A stretch of DNA of 64,000 bases from Microbacterium murale. Lineage in GTDB: Bacteria; Actinomycetota; Actinomycetes; Actinomycetales; Microbacteriaceae. The DNA lies in contig NZ_BMCM01000001.1 of assembly GCF_014635185.1 (NCBI RefSeq), forward strand, positions 1,240,001 to 1,304,000. The letters run 5' to 3'. The translations under genes were made by a program, and so were the position numbers. This document shows positions 24,007 to 33,023 of this stretch, piece after piece. Below the pieces are notes generated by a model, which saw only the letters and a list, made by a program, of their open reading frames with translations, was not told the DNA's origin and ran no database searches. Each line of letters begins with the position of its first letter. Positions within the stretch are counted from its first letter, which is position 1.

Positions 24007-25056
24007 TCAGATCGGGAGGTTGAACATGCGCTTGGCGTTGCCGTAGAGCACGGCCTCGCGGTCGGCGTCGCTGATGTCGAGCTCGTTCTTCACGAACTCG
24101 ACGCCCTGGCTCATCCAGCTGTAGAACACAGGGAACGAGGAGCCGAACATGTAGTGGTCGGCGCCGTTGATCTTCAGCGCAGCCTCGACCTGCACCTTGC
24201 CCCAGGAGTGCGGGTGGGTCAGGTCGAAGAAGATGTTCTGGTCCAGGTACTGCTTGATCTTCTCGCCGCCGGTCGGATCGAGGCGCTGCATGGCCTCCTG
24301 CTTCTTCGGCTGCTTCGGGGTGAGCAGCTCGGTGTTCGCGAACCAGTTGCCGCCGAGCATCGTGTGGATCATGCGGAGGCCAGGCATCTCGTCGAACATG
24401 CCGCTGAACAGCTCGCGTCCGACCGCGACGCCCTGGTCCATGATGCGCCCGAACTCGCGGCGGAGGTTGGTGTAGTCGAGCACCGACTTGTACTCGACCG
24501 GCAGCGGGGTGTGGTGCACGATCACCGGGATGTCGAGCTTCTCGATCACCTTCAGGTACGGCCTGAAGACCTCGTCGTCGAGGTAGAGCTGACCGTAGTG
24601 GCAGGCGAGCTGCACGCCGACGGCGCCGAGCTCCTTCACCGAACGCTCCAGTTCGTAGATGTTCTCCTTGCCGCCCCACGGCGGAACGCACGCGGTGGCG
24701 AACAGGCGGCCGTTCGAACGCTTCACGATCTCGGCGGCGTTGTCGTTGACGGCCTTGCAGGTCTCCAGACCCAGCCACTCCTGCCAGACGGGCACGCGCA
24801 TGACGCCGTAGTCGACGCCGGCCTCGTCCATGGCGGCGAGCTTCGATTCGGCGGAGTAGTCGCCCTCGACGTAGTTGAGGTTCGGGTAGCCCTTGGGCTT
24901 CTCGAGCACGAGCTGCTTCTTGCCGCTCTCCATCTCGATGACGCTGGCGATCTCACCGAAGCCACGGGGAGCGCTGTCGAGGAAGCCGTTCAGGATCTTC
25001 TCGTTCGTGAACAGGTCCTCAGGGAGGTGGTGGATGTTGATGTCTACGACGGGCAT
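24007..25056 (-). CDS. amidohydrolase-2 family protein (ACMSD/resorcylate decarboxylase-like) with altered metal site
   Basis: The 349-residue TIM-barrel protein belongs to the family of 2-amino-3-carboxymuconate semialdehyde decarboxylase and gamma-resorcylate decarboxylase (DINIHHLPEDL start, VPPWGG, VIVHHTPLP, RMIHTMLGGNW, MFGSSFP). Those enzymes hold a metal with HxH, two His and an Asp. Here the first His is Asn7 (DINIHH), His9, His181 and His231 remain, and the Asp of the usual GSDYP is Ser (GSSFP, 305-309). Activity may therefore differ from the textbook decarboxylases. ATG 25056 has AAAGGAGAG upstream. It diverges from the dienelactone hydrolase operon. Confidence 0.82.
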   Translation of the reverse strand: MPVVDINIHHLPEDLFTNEKILNGFLDSAPRGFGEIASVIEMESGKKQLVLEKPKGYPNLNYVEGDYSAESKLAAMDEAGVDYGVMRVPVWQEWLGLETCKAVNDNAAEIVKRSNGRLFATACVPPWGGKENIYELERSVKELGAVGVQLACHYGQLYLDDEVFRPYLKVIEKLDIPVIVHHTPLPVEYKSVLDYTNLRREFGRIMDQGVAVGRELFSGMFDEMPGLRMIHTMLGGNWFANTELLTPKQPKKQEAMQRLDPTGGEKIKQYLDQNIFFDLTHPHSWGKVQVEAALKINGADHYMFGSSFPVFYSWMSQGVEFVKNELDISDADREAVLYGNAKRMFNLPI

Positions 25057-25109
25057 GACGCTCTCCTTTGTGCGCTCGGGCTCTTGAAAATAACAGTAGC
25101 GCATCGCGC

Positions 25110-25138
25110 TTGAAATCGTGTGCGATCCTGCGTACGAT
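25110..25138 (+). promoter_or_regulatory. catabolic operon promoter with spacer operator ATCGTGTGCGA
   Basis: TTGAAA (25110-25115), 17 bases, TACGAT (25133-25138). The spacer holds ATCGTGTGCGAT (25115-25126), a palindrome ATCG-TGTG-CGAT, in the same register relative to the -10 as at 21930-21940. Likely GntR site. Start of transcription about 25145, just before the AAGGAGG of the dienelactone hydrolase gene. Confidence 0.7.
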
Positions 25139-25168
25139 CAATCTCACGTTCAAGGAGGAATGACGACG

Positions 25169-25912
25169 ATGGCCGATCTGACACACCGCGACGTCGAGTA
25201 CGTGCTCGGCGAAACCGCGATGCGCGGCCTGGTCGTGGCGCCCGCGAACGCCAGAGCACTGCCGACCGTCATGCTCATTCACGACGCCTTCGGTCTCGGT
25301 GAGGACATGATCGCGATCGCCGAAGACCTCGCAGCACGCGGGCTCACCGTCTTCGCCGCAGACGTCTGGGGAGACCGCGCCACCCCCACCGCGCAGCCGG
25401 AGATCGGACCACTGATCGGGGCGATGGCCGGCAACCGGCATGAATGGCACGGCCGGATCGCCGCGGCGCACCGGATCGCGAGCGCACAGCCCGAGGTCGA
25501 CCGAGGGAACATCGCACTGCTGGGCTACTGCTTCGGCGGCTCGTCCGCCCTCGAGTTCATCCGCACAGGAGGCAGGGCGCGCGGCGTGATCGCGATCCAC
25601 CCCGGACTCGACCTTCTCGAAGACGACTGGTCAGAGGCTGCGGCATCCGGTGTGCAGGCGTACATCGCCGTCGGCTCGATCGATCCGATGGCGACGCGTG
25701 AGCAGCGCATCCGACTCGAGAATGCGCTCACTGCCGCCGACCTCGACTGGGAGATCGACGTCTACAGCCACACCACTCACGCCTTCACCAGCCCCAAGTC
25801 CCAGAACTCACCGCACCCCGAGCTCTTCGCTCACCACCCGCGCAACGCCTCACGGGCATGGCGGGCGACGACCGGCGTGCTCGACGAACTTTTCCAGACC
25901 ACCGGCGTCTAG
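25169..25912 (+). CDS. dienelactone hydrolase family protein
   Basis: The 247-residue alpha/beta hydrolase keeps the dienelactone hydrolase triad: Cys121 in GYCFGG, Asp172 in GSIDPM and His204 in HTTHAFT, almost exactly the numbers of the classical enzyme (123, 171, 202). The oxyanion region is LIHDAFGL. Such enzymes open lactones or other activated esters produced after ring cleavage. ATG 25169 lies 10 bases after GGAGG; ATG 25160 is almost on top of it and less likely. First gene of a plus-strand operon running at least to 33856. Confidence 0.85.
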   Translation: MADLTHRDVEYVLGETAMRGLVVAPANARALPTVMLIHDAFGLGEDMIAIAEDLAARGLTVFAADVWGDRATPTAQPEIGPLIGAMAGNRHEWHGRIAAAHRIASAQPEVDRGNIALLGYCFGGSSALEFIRTGGRARGVIAIHPGLDLLEDDWSEAAASGVQAYIAVGSIDPMATREQRIRLENALTAADLDWEIDVYSHTTHAFTSPKSQNSPHPELFAHHPRNASRAWRATTGVLDELFQTTGV

Positions 25913-25936
25913 CCGGATCCGACAGAGAGAGACCAC

Positions 25937-27211
25937 ATGCACGACATCGCGATCATCGGAGCCGGTCCAGGCGGACTCGTCACCGCCCTGCGTCTTCAGC
26001 AGCAGGGCATCACGGCGACCGTCTACGAAGCCGTCCCTGAGCTCAAGCCCCTCGGCGTCGGCGTAGACATCAAGACCGTCGGCACGAAGGAGTTCGAAGA
26101 GCTGGGGTTGCTCGATGAGTTCCGAGCGATCTCCGTCGACGCCGAGGACTCGATCTTCTACAACCACTTCGGCCAGGAGATCTATGCCGAGAAGTGCGGT
26201 GTGCACATGGGGTATCTGCACGAGCAGCGGTTCGTGCATCGCGGCATCCTGCAGATGCTCCTGTATCGCACGGTGCTCGAGCGGCTCGGTGCGGACGCGG
26301 TCGTGCTCGGCGCTCGCGTCGTGCGCTACTCGCAGGACGCCGACGGCGTCACGCTCGACATCGAGCACCGTGACGGGCGCGGTGAGCAGGTGCGGCATGA
26401 CGCCGTGATCGCGGCGGACGGCATCAGGTCGGCCGTGCGTCGTCAGATGCACCCGAACCTGGCCGAGCCGGAGTTCTCCGGCATCACGATGTGGCGAGGC
26501 ACGACGCTTCGCGAGCCGATCCGCGGGGGACACACGATCCTGCATCTCGGCGACCCTCGTATCTCGACCATGATCATCTACCCGATCGCTGAGAACTTCG
26601 AGGGCACGGGCCTCGATCTCATCAACTGGGTCGTCGAGACCAATGGCGAGGAGACCGTCGAGGACTGGAATCAGGTCGCCGACCCTGAGCAGATCATTCC
26701 CGCGTTCGAGACCCTGGAGCTGCCGTTCCTCGATGTGCAGCAACTGATCCGCGATGCGCGCGAGGTGTACCTCTTCCCCCTCATCCGGCATTTCCCCCTG
26801 GAGTCCTGGATCGACGGCCGTGTCGTGCTTCTCGGCGACTCGGCGCACGCCATGTACCCGCGCGGCGGGAACGGGATCACCCAGGCGATGCTCGATGCCC
26901 GCGTTCTGACCGAGAAGCTCGCCGAACACGGTGATCCCGTCTTGGCATTCGCCGAGTATGAAGCCGCACGCCGTCAGCTCGTGAACCGCATCGCCGACAA
27001 CATGCGCGGTGAGGGCTACGAGGTGATCCGGCGCATGGTCGCCGAGCGCACCGATGGTAAGCCCTTCGATGACATCGAACAGGTGCTGCCTCTCGCCGAG
27101 GCCGATGAGATCTTCAGCAGGTACCACGCTCTGGTCGGCGCTCCGCGTCCAGGCCATGAGGCCGGCGAAGCCACCGGATTCCGCACCTGGGACGAGGTGG
27201 CTGCGCGATGA
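25937..27211 (+). CDS. PhzS-like flavin-dependent monooxygenase
   Basis: The 424-residue flavoprotein has GAGPGGLVTAL near the N-terminus, the DG motif AADGIRSAVRRQ and the GD motif LGDSAHAMYPRGGNGITQAMLDA. Sequence features such as ELKPLGVGVDI and the long C-terminal part resemble PhzS, which hydroxylates and decarboxylates a methylphenazine carboxylate. Here it sits in a catabolic operon without phenazine biosynthesis genes, so an oxidative decarboxylation or hydroxylation of a heteroaromatic acid is a reasonable inference. It follows the hydrolase by 24 bases with GAGAGAG as ribosome-binding site. Confidence 0.86.
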   Translation: MHDIAIIGAGPGGLVTALRLQQQGITATVYEAVPELKPLGVGVDIKTVGTKEFEELGLLDEFRAISVDAEDSIFYNHFGQEIYAEKCGVHMGYLHEQRFVHRGILQMLLYRTVLERLGADAVVLGARVVRYSQDADGVTLDIEHRDGRGEQVRHDAVIAADGIRSAVRRQMHPNLAEPEFSGITMWRGTTLREPIRGGHTILHLGDPRISTMIIYPIAENFEGTGLDLINWVVETNGEETVEDWNQVADPEQIIPAFETLELPFLDVQQLIRDAREVYLFPLIRHFPLESWIDGRVVLLGDSAHAMYPRGGNGITQAMLDARVLTEKLAEHGDPVLAFAEYEAARRQLVNRIADNMRGEGYEVIRRMVAERTDGKPFDDIEQVLPLAEADEIFSRYHALVGAPRPGHEAGEATGFRTWDEVAAR

Positions 27212-27630
27212 CCGGCACGGTTGAAGAGGAGGTCCTGGCGGTCGAGAAGCGTCGGCAGGCCGCCCTGGTCGCGGGCGACACCGCCGCGCTCGACGAGATC
27301 TTCGACGACTCACTGATCCACATCCACGCGCCGGGGCTCGTGCACACCAAGACGCTGCTCCTCGAGCACGTGTCGGTGCGCAGGGCGTACATCGAGATCA
27401 CCCGTCAGGATCTGCTGGTGCGCGTCTTCGGGGATACCGCCGTCGTCACGGGCGGCATCGTGAATCGCATGCACGCCCCCGGAGGCGGCGAGCGCATCGT
27501 CGACGGCGTCGTCACTCAGGTGCTGCATCGCGGCGAAGACGGACAGTGGCGGTTCGTGAGCTTCCAGATGACGCCGTTCGGTGAAGAGGTCTGGGGCACG
27601 CTGCCGAGCGAGCAGAAGGAGAACGCATGA
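27208..27630 (+). CDS. NTF2-like (SnoaL/DUF4440) protein
   Basis: The 140-residue protein shows the DUF4440 pattern: VEEEVLAVEKRRQAALVAGDTAALDEIFDDSLIHIHAPG, then a middle helix, then RIVDGVVTQVLHRGEDGQWRFVSFQMTP. The HIHAPG motif places His residues where members of this fold keep catalytic bases. It may be a small isomerase, cyclase or hydratase of the pathway. The ATG overlaps the monooxygenase stop by four bases, and its own stop overlaps the next start (ATGA). Confidence 0.78.
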   Translation: MTGTVEEEVLAVEKRRQAALVAGDTAALDEIFDDSLIHIHAPGLVHTKTLLLEHVSVRRAYIEITRQDLLVRVFGDTAVVTGGIVNRMHAPGGGERIVDGVVTQVLHRGEDGQWRFVSFQMTPFGEEVWGTLPSEQKENA

Positions 27631-28496
27631 AGCTCGCACGCTTCCACACCGGGGACGGGCTGATTCGCATCGGCCTCGTCGACGGCGCTGAGGTCGTCGA
27701 TCTCTCGGGCGTCGAGGGCGTCGGCACCTCGCTGAAGGCGCTGATCCCCGAGCTCGATGCTCTGCGGGACAGCATCCTCGTGGCATCCGGCCCGCGGCAT
27801 CCGCTTCGTGGTGTCACTCTGCTGGCGCCGATCGATGACCCGCAGAAGTTCCTCGGCATCGGGATGAACTATGCGGCCCACGCCGAAGAGGCGCGCGCCG
27901 CCGGCATCCCGATCCCCACCAGCCAGATGTGGTTCAACAAGCAGGTCTCCTGCATCAACGATCCGTTCGGCGACATCGTGCGTCCGGCCGTGTCGGAGCA
28001 GCTCGACTACGAGATCGAGCTCGGCGTCGTGATCGGCAAGGCCGCCCGCAACGTCACCGCGGAAGACGCGCGAGAGTACATCGCGGGCTACCTCGTCGCC
28101 AACGATGTGTCGGTGCGCGACTGGCTGGCCAAGCTCTCGCCGACGTTCACGCTGGGCAAGTCGTTCGACACGCACGGTCCGATCGGGCCGTGGCTGACGA
28201 CCGTCGATGAGATCGTCGACCCGCTGAAACTGCAGATGACGCTCAGCGTGAACGGTGAAGTGCGACAGAATGCAGACACCTCAGACATGATCTACGACAT
28301 CTACATGCAGATCGCGTATCTCAGTCAGGTGATGACGCTGATGCCCGGTGACATCCTCGCCACCGGCACTCCCTCGGGGATCGGCGCGCCGACGCAGAAC
28401 TGGCTCGTGCCGGGCGACGTCGTGCGCGCCGAGATCCAGGGACTCGGCATGATCGAGAACACCGTCGTGGCGAACGAACTCGTCGAGGACGACTGA
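27627..28496 (+). CDS. fumarylacetoacetate hydrolase family protein
   Basis: The 289-residue protein has an N-terminal lid-like region and the FAH core: FLGIGMNYAAHAEEA, metal motif DYEIELGVVIGK (Glu-x-Glu), a conserved NDVSVRDW, GKSFDTHGPIGPW and DILATGTPSGIG. The family hydrolyses or decarboxylates 1,3-diketo or dienedioate products of ring cleavage (fumarylpyruvate hydrolase, HHDD isomerase, acylpyruvase) using Mg2+ or Mn2+. It is the expected step after an extradiol or gentisate-type cleavage in this cluster. Overlaps the upstream gene by four bases. Confidence 0.9.
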   Translation: MKLARFHTGDGLIRIGLVDGAEVVDLSGVEGVGTSLKALIPELDALRDSILVASGPRHPLRGVTLLAPIDDPQKFLGIGMNYAAHAEEARAAGIPIPTSQMWFNKQVSCINDPFGDIVRPAVSEQLDYEIELGVVIGKAARNVTAEDAREYIAGYLVANDVSVRDWLAKLSPTFTLGKSFDTHGPIGPWLTTVDEIVDPLKLQMTLSVNGEVRQNADTSDMIYDIYMQIAYLSQVMTLMPGDILATGTPSGIGAPTQNWLVPGDVVRAEIQGLGMIENTVVANELVEDD

Positions 28497-28592
28497 CATG
28501 AGGATCTGCTTCTCGAGGGCCCACGGGTCCAGCGAGAACCCCTAGACCCCCGGACCCGATCCGGTGGACCAATTGATGCCAAGGAGGCAAAG

Positions 28593-30116
28593 GTGCCACG
28601 CAAGAGTGCAGTAATGAGGTCGGTGACGCTGTTGGCGGTCACCGGCGTGCTGATCGCGGGATGTTCCGCGGCCGAACCGGAGGCGGATGACGGCGGAACC
28701 ACCGTGTCCGACGCCACGCTTCGAGTGAACTTCGGTCAGTTCCCCGAGAACTGGTCCCCCGGCCAGGAGATGGAGGGCGGTCCGCTCCGCATCCCCTACG
28801 AGACCCTGCTCGCACCCGGAGAGGACGGGCAGCCCGCGCCGTTCCTCGCCACCGATTATGAGCTCACCGCCGATGCCCTGACGCTGACGCTGCGCGAGGG
28901 CGTCACCTTCCACGACGGTGAACCCTTCAACGCCGAAGCGGTCAAGGCCAACGTGGAGTTCGTCCGCGACGGCGCCACCGCCTATGCCGGTCCGCTGCAG
29001 GCCGTGGCATCCGTTGATGTGGTCGACGAGTACACGGTGCGGCTCAATCTGACCGGCCCGACGCCGTCGATCGCGAACACGCTCACCACGCGTGTGCTGC
29101 CGATCGCGAGCCCTGCCGCCATCGCCGACGGCTCGATCGCCCAGACGCCGGTGGGCACATCGCCCTGGGCATATGACGAGGCTGGATCGGTCATCGGCAC
29201 GCGCATGCTGTTCAGCGCCTTCGACGACTACTGGGGCGATGAGCCCGGTTTCGCGAACGTCGAGCTCTACGCGATCGATGAGGCGGAGTCTTCGGCGGCG
29301 GCCCTGCTCGCCGGCGAGATCGACATCACCGACACCGAGATCACCACCCTGCCCCGATTCGAGGGTTCGAACATCGAATCGCTCCAGTACCCGGCGATCC
29401 GCAACAACCTGTTCTTCTTCGATCGCGGACCCGGCGGCACTTTCGAGTCCGTCGAACTGCGCCAGGCGGTCTGCTACGCGATCGACGTCGACCAGTTCGT
29501 CAAGGTCGAGGGCGAGGGCGAGTCAGCCACGCAGCACTTCGTCGAAGGCGAGCTCGGCTACAACCCCGACATCGAGGGGTACCCGACGGATCTCGCTCAG
29601 GCGCAGGAGCTCTATGAGGCGGCGGGCAGCCCGTCGGTCGATGTCGAGATGGTCGCCGCGCCTTACAACGCGAGCCAGATCGAGATCTACATGACCCAGG
29701 CCGCCGAGATCGGCGACTTCAACGTCAGCGTCCAGACGCTGCCGCCGCCCCAGTACAACGGCGAGTGGAACTCGGGCAAGTACCCCATGGGTCTGTCGTC
29801 GAACGACGAGCTGACTCCGTTCGAGTGGTACAGCGCGTGGTTCGCCGCCGACGCTCCTGGGAACCCGTCCGGTGTGGAGAGCGCGGAGCTCGCCGACGCC
29901 GCAGCGGCAGCGATCGCTGCGGGCGACTCGGAGGAGGCCGCGGATCTGTGGGCCGAGGTCACGAAGATCATCTCCGAAGAGGCCCTCACCTGCGCCCACC
30001 AGCGCGGTGTGGAGACTCTGGCGTGGAACGCTGACGCCGTCGCCGGTGTCGACGCGCCGAACGAGCCCTGGGAGCCGAAGTCGGTCAACTACCGAGAGCT
30101 GACACCCGTCTCGTGA
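28593..30116 (+). CDS. peptide/nickel-type ABC substrate-binding lipoprotein (SBP_bac_5)
   Basis: The 507-residue protein has a lipoprotein signal ending LIAGCSA and the family 5 binding fold. YELTADALTLTLREGVTFHDGEPFNAEAVKANVEF is the family signature, followed by VGTSPWAYDEAG and later LRQAVCYAIDVDQF. Family 5 proteins bind peptides, but also glycosides, opines and metal chelates. GTG 28593 has AAGGAGG five bases upstream. It heads the importer genes of the catabolic operon, so it probably captures the pathway substrate rather than peptides. Confidence 0.9.
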   Translation: MPRKSAVMRSVTLLAVTGVLIAGCSAAEPEADDGGTTVSDATLRVNFGQFPENWSPGQEMEGGPLRIPYETLLAPGEDGQPAPFLATDYELTADALTLTLREGVTFHDGEPFNAEAVKANVEFVRDGATAYAGPLQAVASVDVVDEYTVRLNLTGPTPSIANTLTTRVLPIASPAAIADGSIAQTPVGTSPWAYDEAGSVIGTRMLFSAFDDYWGDEPGFANVELYAIDEAESSAAALLAGEIDITDTEITTLPRFEGSNIESLQYPAIRNNLFFFDRGPGGTFESVELRQAVCYAIDVDQFVKVEGEGESATQHFVEGELGYNPDIEGYPTDLAQAQELYEAAGSPSVDVEMVAAPYNASQIEIYMTQAAEIGDFNVSVQTLPPPQYNGEWNSGKYPMGLSSNDELTPFEWYSAWFAADAPGNPSGVESAELADAAAAAIAAGDSEEAADLWAEVTKIISEEALTCAHQRGVETLAWNADAVAGVDAPNEPWEPKSVNYRELTPVS

Positions 30117-30165
30117 TCACGATGCACTGCCTGCCGGGGCGAGTCGACGAGAGGATGGACCTGAA

Positions 30166-31110
30166 ATGATCAAGCTCATCCTCTCCCGCCTCGCCCTGGC
30201 GATCCCTCAGCTGATCCTTCTGTCGTTCTTCGTCTTCCTGCTCGTCTACCTGGTTCCAGGCAGCCCGGCGGCGGCGATCCTGGGTGCTGCGGCGACGCCG
30301 GAGAGCATCGCGGGACTCGAAGCCCAGCTGGGGCTGGATCGACCCTTCTTCGTTCGACTCGGTGAGTACTACGCCGGGGTGCTTCAGGGCGACTTCGGCA
30401 ACTCGTTCGCCTCGGGTCGTCCCGTCACGGCGATCTTCGCGGAGCGACTGCCGGCAACACTGTCGCTGCTCCTCGGCGGAGTCATCGTCGCAGTGCTCCT
30501 CGGTCTTGCACTCGGGCTCATCGGCGGCACCAAGCCTGGATCCATCCGCGACCGCGTCGCCACGGCCGTCACGAGCCTGACGATGGCAGTGCCCGAGTTC
30601 TGGATCGGCATCGTGCTGATGCTGGTGTTCGCCGTGCAGCTGCAGATCTTCCCTGTGGTCGCCTACGTGCCGATCACCGTCGATCCCGTCGCCTGGATGC
30701 GCGGCCTCGTGCTTCCCTCGATCGCACTCGGCATCGCCGGCGCGGCACTGATAGCCAGGCAGACACGCACCGCCATGGCGCAGACCATGTCATCGCGCTA
30801 CATCGACTCACTCGCCGCCGCCGGGGTACCGCGGAGTCGACTGATCTTCCGCTACGGCTTCAAGAACGCGCTCGTGCCGATCCTCGCGTCGACCGGCATC
30901 ACGGTGAGCATCATGCTCGGCGCGAGCTTCGCCGTCGAGAAGGTGTTCGCGTTCCCCGGCGTCGGCACCCTCATCGTCCGCAGCGTCACGAGCAAGGACT
31001 TCGCCGTCGTGCAGGGCGGCGTGCTGCTGATCGCCACCCTGGTGATCCTCATCAACCTCATACTCGACATCAGCTACGGGCTGATCGATCCGAAATCGCG
31101 ACCCCAATGA
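30166..31110 (+). CDS. DppB-type ABC importer permease
   Basis: The 314-residue membrane protein has six predicted helices and the DppB layout: an N-terminal helix (RLALAIPQLILLSFFVFLLVYLVPG), LGLDRPFFVRLGEYYAGVLQGDFGNSF, and the cytoplasmic loop DSLAAAGVPRSRLIFRYGFKNALVP that docks on the ATPases. It pairs with the permease half encoded at 31107. ATG 30166 is preceded by GAGAGG. The next gene overlaps its stop (ATGA). Confidence 0.93.
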   Translation: MIKLILSRLALAIPQLILLSFFVFLLVYLVPGSPAAAILGAAATPESIAGLEAQLGLDRPFFVRLGEYYAGVLQGDFGNSFASGRPVTAIFAERLPATLSLLLGGVIVAVLLGLALGLIGGTKPGSIRDRVATAVTSLTMAVPEFWIGIVLMLVFAVQLQIFPVVAYVPITVDPVAWMRGLVLPSIALGIAGAALIARQTRTAMAQTMSSRYIDSLAAAGVPRSRLIFRYGFKNALVPILASTGITVSIMLGASFAVEKVFAFPGVGTLIVRSVTSKDFAVVQGGVLLIATLVILINLILDISYGLIDPKSRPQ

Positions 31111-33023
31111 GCGACACCTACACGACGACGGTCCAGGCCGCATCGCCCCGCAAGCACGCGTCGAACATCGGCAGAGTGCTCTCCAGAGTGCGCCGTCAGC
31201 CCGCGACGCTGCTCGCCTTCGCGTTCATCGTGCTGCTGATCGTCGTGGCCATCGCGGCGCCGTGGATCGCGCCGTACGACCCGAATCAGGCGCACCTCGA
31301 CAACGTGCTCGAGGCACCGTCCGCCCAGTTCCTGCTCGGCACAGACGACCTCGGTCGAGACCAGCTGAGCCGTCTCATCTACGGTGCGCGGATCGTGCTG
31401 CTCATCGCCGTCGGCTCGGTGCTGATCGCGATGGTCATCGGCGTTCCGCTCGGTCTGGTGTTCGGCTTCCACGGCGGCTGGTGGGACCGCATCGGCATGC
31501 GCTTCGTCGACATGGCGCAGTCACTGCCGGGCATGATGATCGGCATCACGGTCATCGCGATCCTCGGCCGGAACATGTTCATCCTCATGTTCGCGATCGG
31601 CCTCATCTTCTCGATGGCGTTCGCGCGCATGACGAGAGCGACCGTGCTGGTCGAGCGTCGCAAGCTCTACGTCGAGGCCGCCGAGGTCGTGGGACTGCGC
31701 CGTGGTCAGATCATCTTCGGGCAGGTGCTGCCGAACCTGATCGGTCCGATCATCACCCAGGGTGCTGTCTTCCTCGGATCGGCGATCATGATCGAGTCGG
31801 CCATGAGCTTCCTCGGCGTCGGTCTCGACAGCGACACCCCGACGTGGGGCTCCATGCTGAGCCTCGCGGTGGACAAGCAGAATGTCGCCCCGTATCTGAG
31901 CTGGCCGCCCGGCATCGCGATCGTGCTCGTCGTATTGTCGTTCAGCGTCTTCGGCGACGGATTGAACGATGCGCTCGTCGGCGAGAAGCGCCGTGTGCCG
32001 CGTCTCGGCGTCCGCTCGCGGGGCACGGTGGACGATTCCTTCGCCGTGGCCGGTGCCGGCGCTGCGGTGTCGGTCGGCACTTCGAAGAAGGCGGCATCCG
32101 CGGTCGCCGCCGACCGCCCGGCAGCCATCGTGGACGGCCCATCGCCGCTTCTGCACGCCCGTGATGTCAGCGTCTCCGTGCTGCGACCCGATGGCGAGCA
32201 GGTCGACCTCGTCACGCGCATCGGGCTCGACGTCGCGAAGGGCGAGATCGTCGGGCTGCTCGGCGAATCAGGCTCCGGCAAGTCGACATTCGCGCGCGCG
32301 GTGCTCGGAATGCTTCCCGCCGGCACCTGGCTGTCGTCGGGCGACATCCGCCTCGACGGCGAGCAGATCGCAGGCAAGACCGAACGCGAGCTGCGATCGG
32401 TGCGCGGCGCGAAGATCGGGGCGGTGTTCCAGGACCCGATGACGGCGCTGTCACCCGTGCACACCGTGGGAACGCAGCTCATCGAACCGCTGCGCATCCA
32501 CAAGGGCATGAACCGTTCACAGGCTCGGGCGAGGGCGGTCGAGCTGCTGGAGCGTGTCGGTGTACGCGGCGCCGCCTCGCGGCTGGACGACTACCCGCAT
32601 CAGTTCTCCGGCGGAATGGCCCAGCGCGTCGCGATCGCCATGGCGCTCGCCGCAGACCCGGAACTGCTCATCGCCGACGAGGCGACGAGCGCGCTCGACG
32701 TCACCACACAGAGCCAGGTGCTCGATCTCATCCTGGACCTGCGCGACGAGTACGGAATGGGCGTTCTGATGATCACGCACAGCCTGGGGGTGGTCGCCGA
32801 GACCTGCGACCGTGCTGCCGTCATGTATCGAGGGCGCATCGTCGAGGATGCTGCGGTCGACCGCCTCTTCGACTCGCCTCAGCATCCCTATACCGCAGCG
32901 CTGCTGCAGGCGAACCCGATGAATGCGGTCGGGCGCGATCGGCTGCCCGTGATCGATGCGCAGCTGCGCGCCACCATCGACGCCTCACTGGATGCCATCG
33001 ATGCGAAGGAGGGCCGCCGATGA
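31107..33023 (+). CDS. fused DppC-type permease and DppD-type ATPase
   Basis: The 638-residue protein joins two subunits that are usually separate. Residues 1-290 are a DppC permease ([19 protein letters not shown] near 77-95, coupling loop [20 protein letters not shown] about 190-209). A linker of about 55 Ala/Val/Gly-rich residues follows. From about 345 comes an ABC ATPase with Walker A GESGSGKS (386-393), signature [16 protein letters not shown] and [13 protein letters not shown]. The frame is open throughout, with no sign of an assembly frameshift. Similar fusions occur in some actinobacterial transporters. It partners the permease at 30166 and the ATPase at 33020. Confidence 0.9.
   Translation: MSDTYTTTVQAASPRKHASNIGRVLSRVRRQPATLLAFAFIVLLIVVAIAAPWIAPYDPNQAHLDNVLEAPSAQFLLGTDDLGRDQLSRLIYGARIVLLIAVGSVLIAMVIGVPLGLVFGFHGGWWDRIGMRFVDMAQSLPGMMIGITVIAILGRNMFILMFAIGLIFSMAFARMTRATVLVERRKLYVEAAEVVGLRRGQIIFGQVLPNLIGPIITQGAVFLGSAIMIESAMSFLGVGLDSDTPTWGSMLSLAVDKQNVAPYLSWPPGIAIVLVVLSFSVFGDGLNDALVGEKRRVPRLGVRSRGTVDDSFAVAGAGAAVSVGTSKKAASAVAADRPAAIVDGPSPLLHARDVSVSVLRPDGEQVDLVTRIGLDVAKGEIVGLLGESGSGKSTFARAVLGMLPAGTWLSSGDIRLDGEQIAGKTERELRSVRGAKIGAVFQDPMTALSPVHTVGTQLIEPLRIHKGMNRSQARARAVELLERVGVRGAASRLDDYPHQFSGGMAQRVAIAMALAADPELLIADEATSALDVTTQSQVLDLILDLRDEYGMGVLMITHSLGVVAETCDRAAVMYRGRIVEDAAVDRLFDSPQHPYTAALLQANPMNAVGRDRLPVIDAQLRATIDASLDAIDAKEGRR

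Noticed and set aside
25937-27211. Phenazine biosynthesis because of the PhzS-like protein
   Set aside because: No phzA-G genes are present and the gene is in an operon of hydrolases and importers, so a catabolic role is more likely.
28498-28545. 15-codon open frame (starting MRICFSRAHG) between the FAH-family gene and the binding-protein gene
   Set aside because: No ribosome-binding site, too short, and no sign of a leader-peptide attenuator structure; probably chance.
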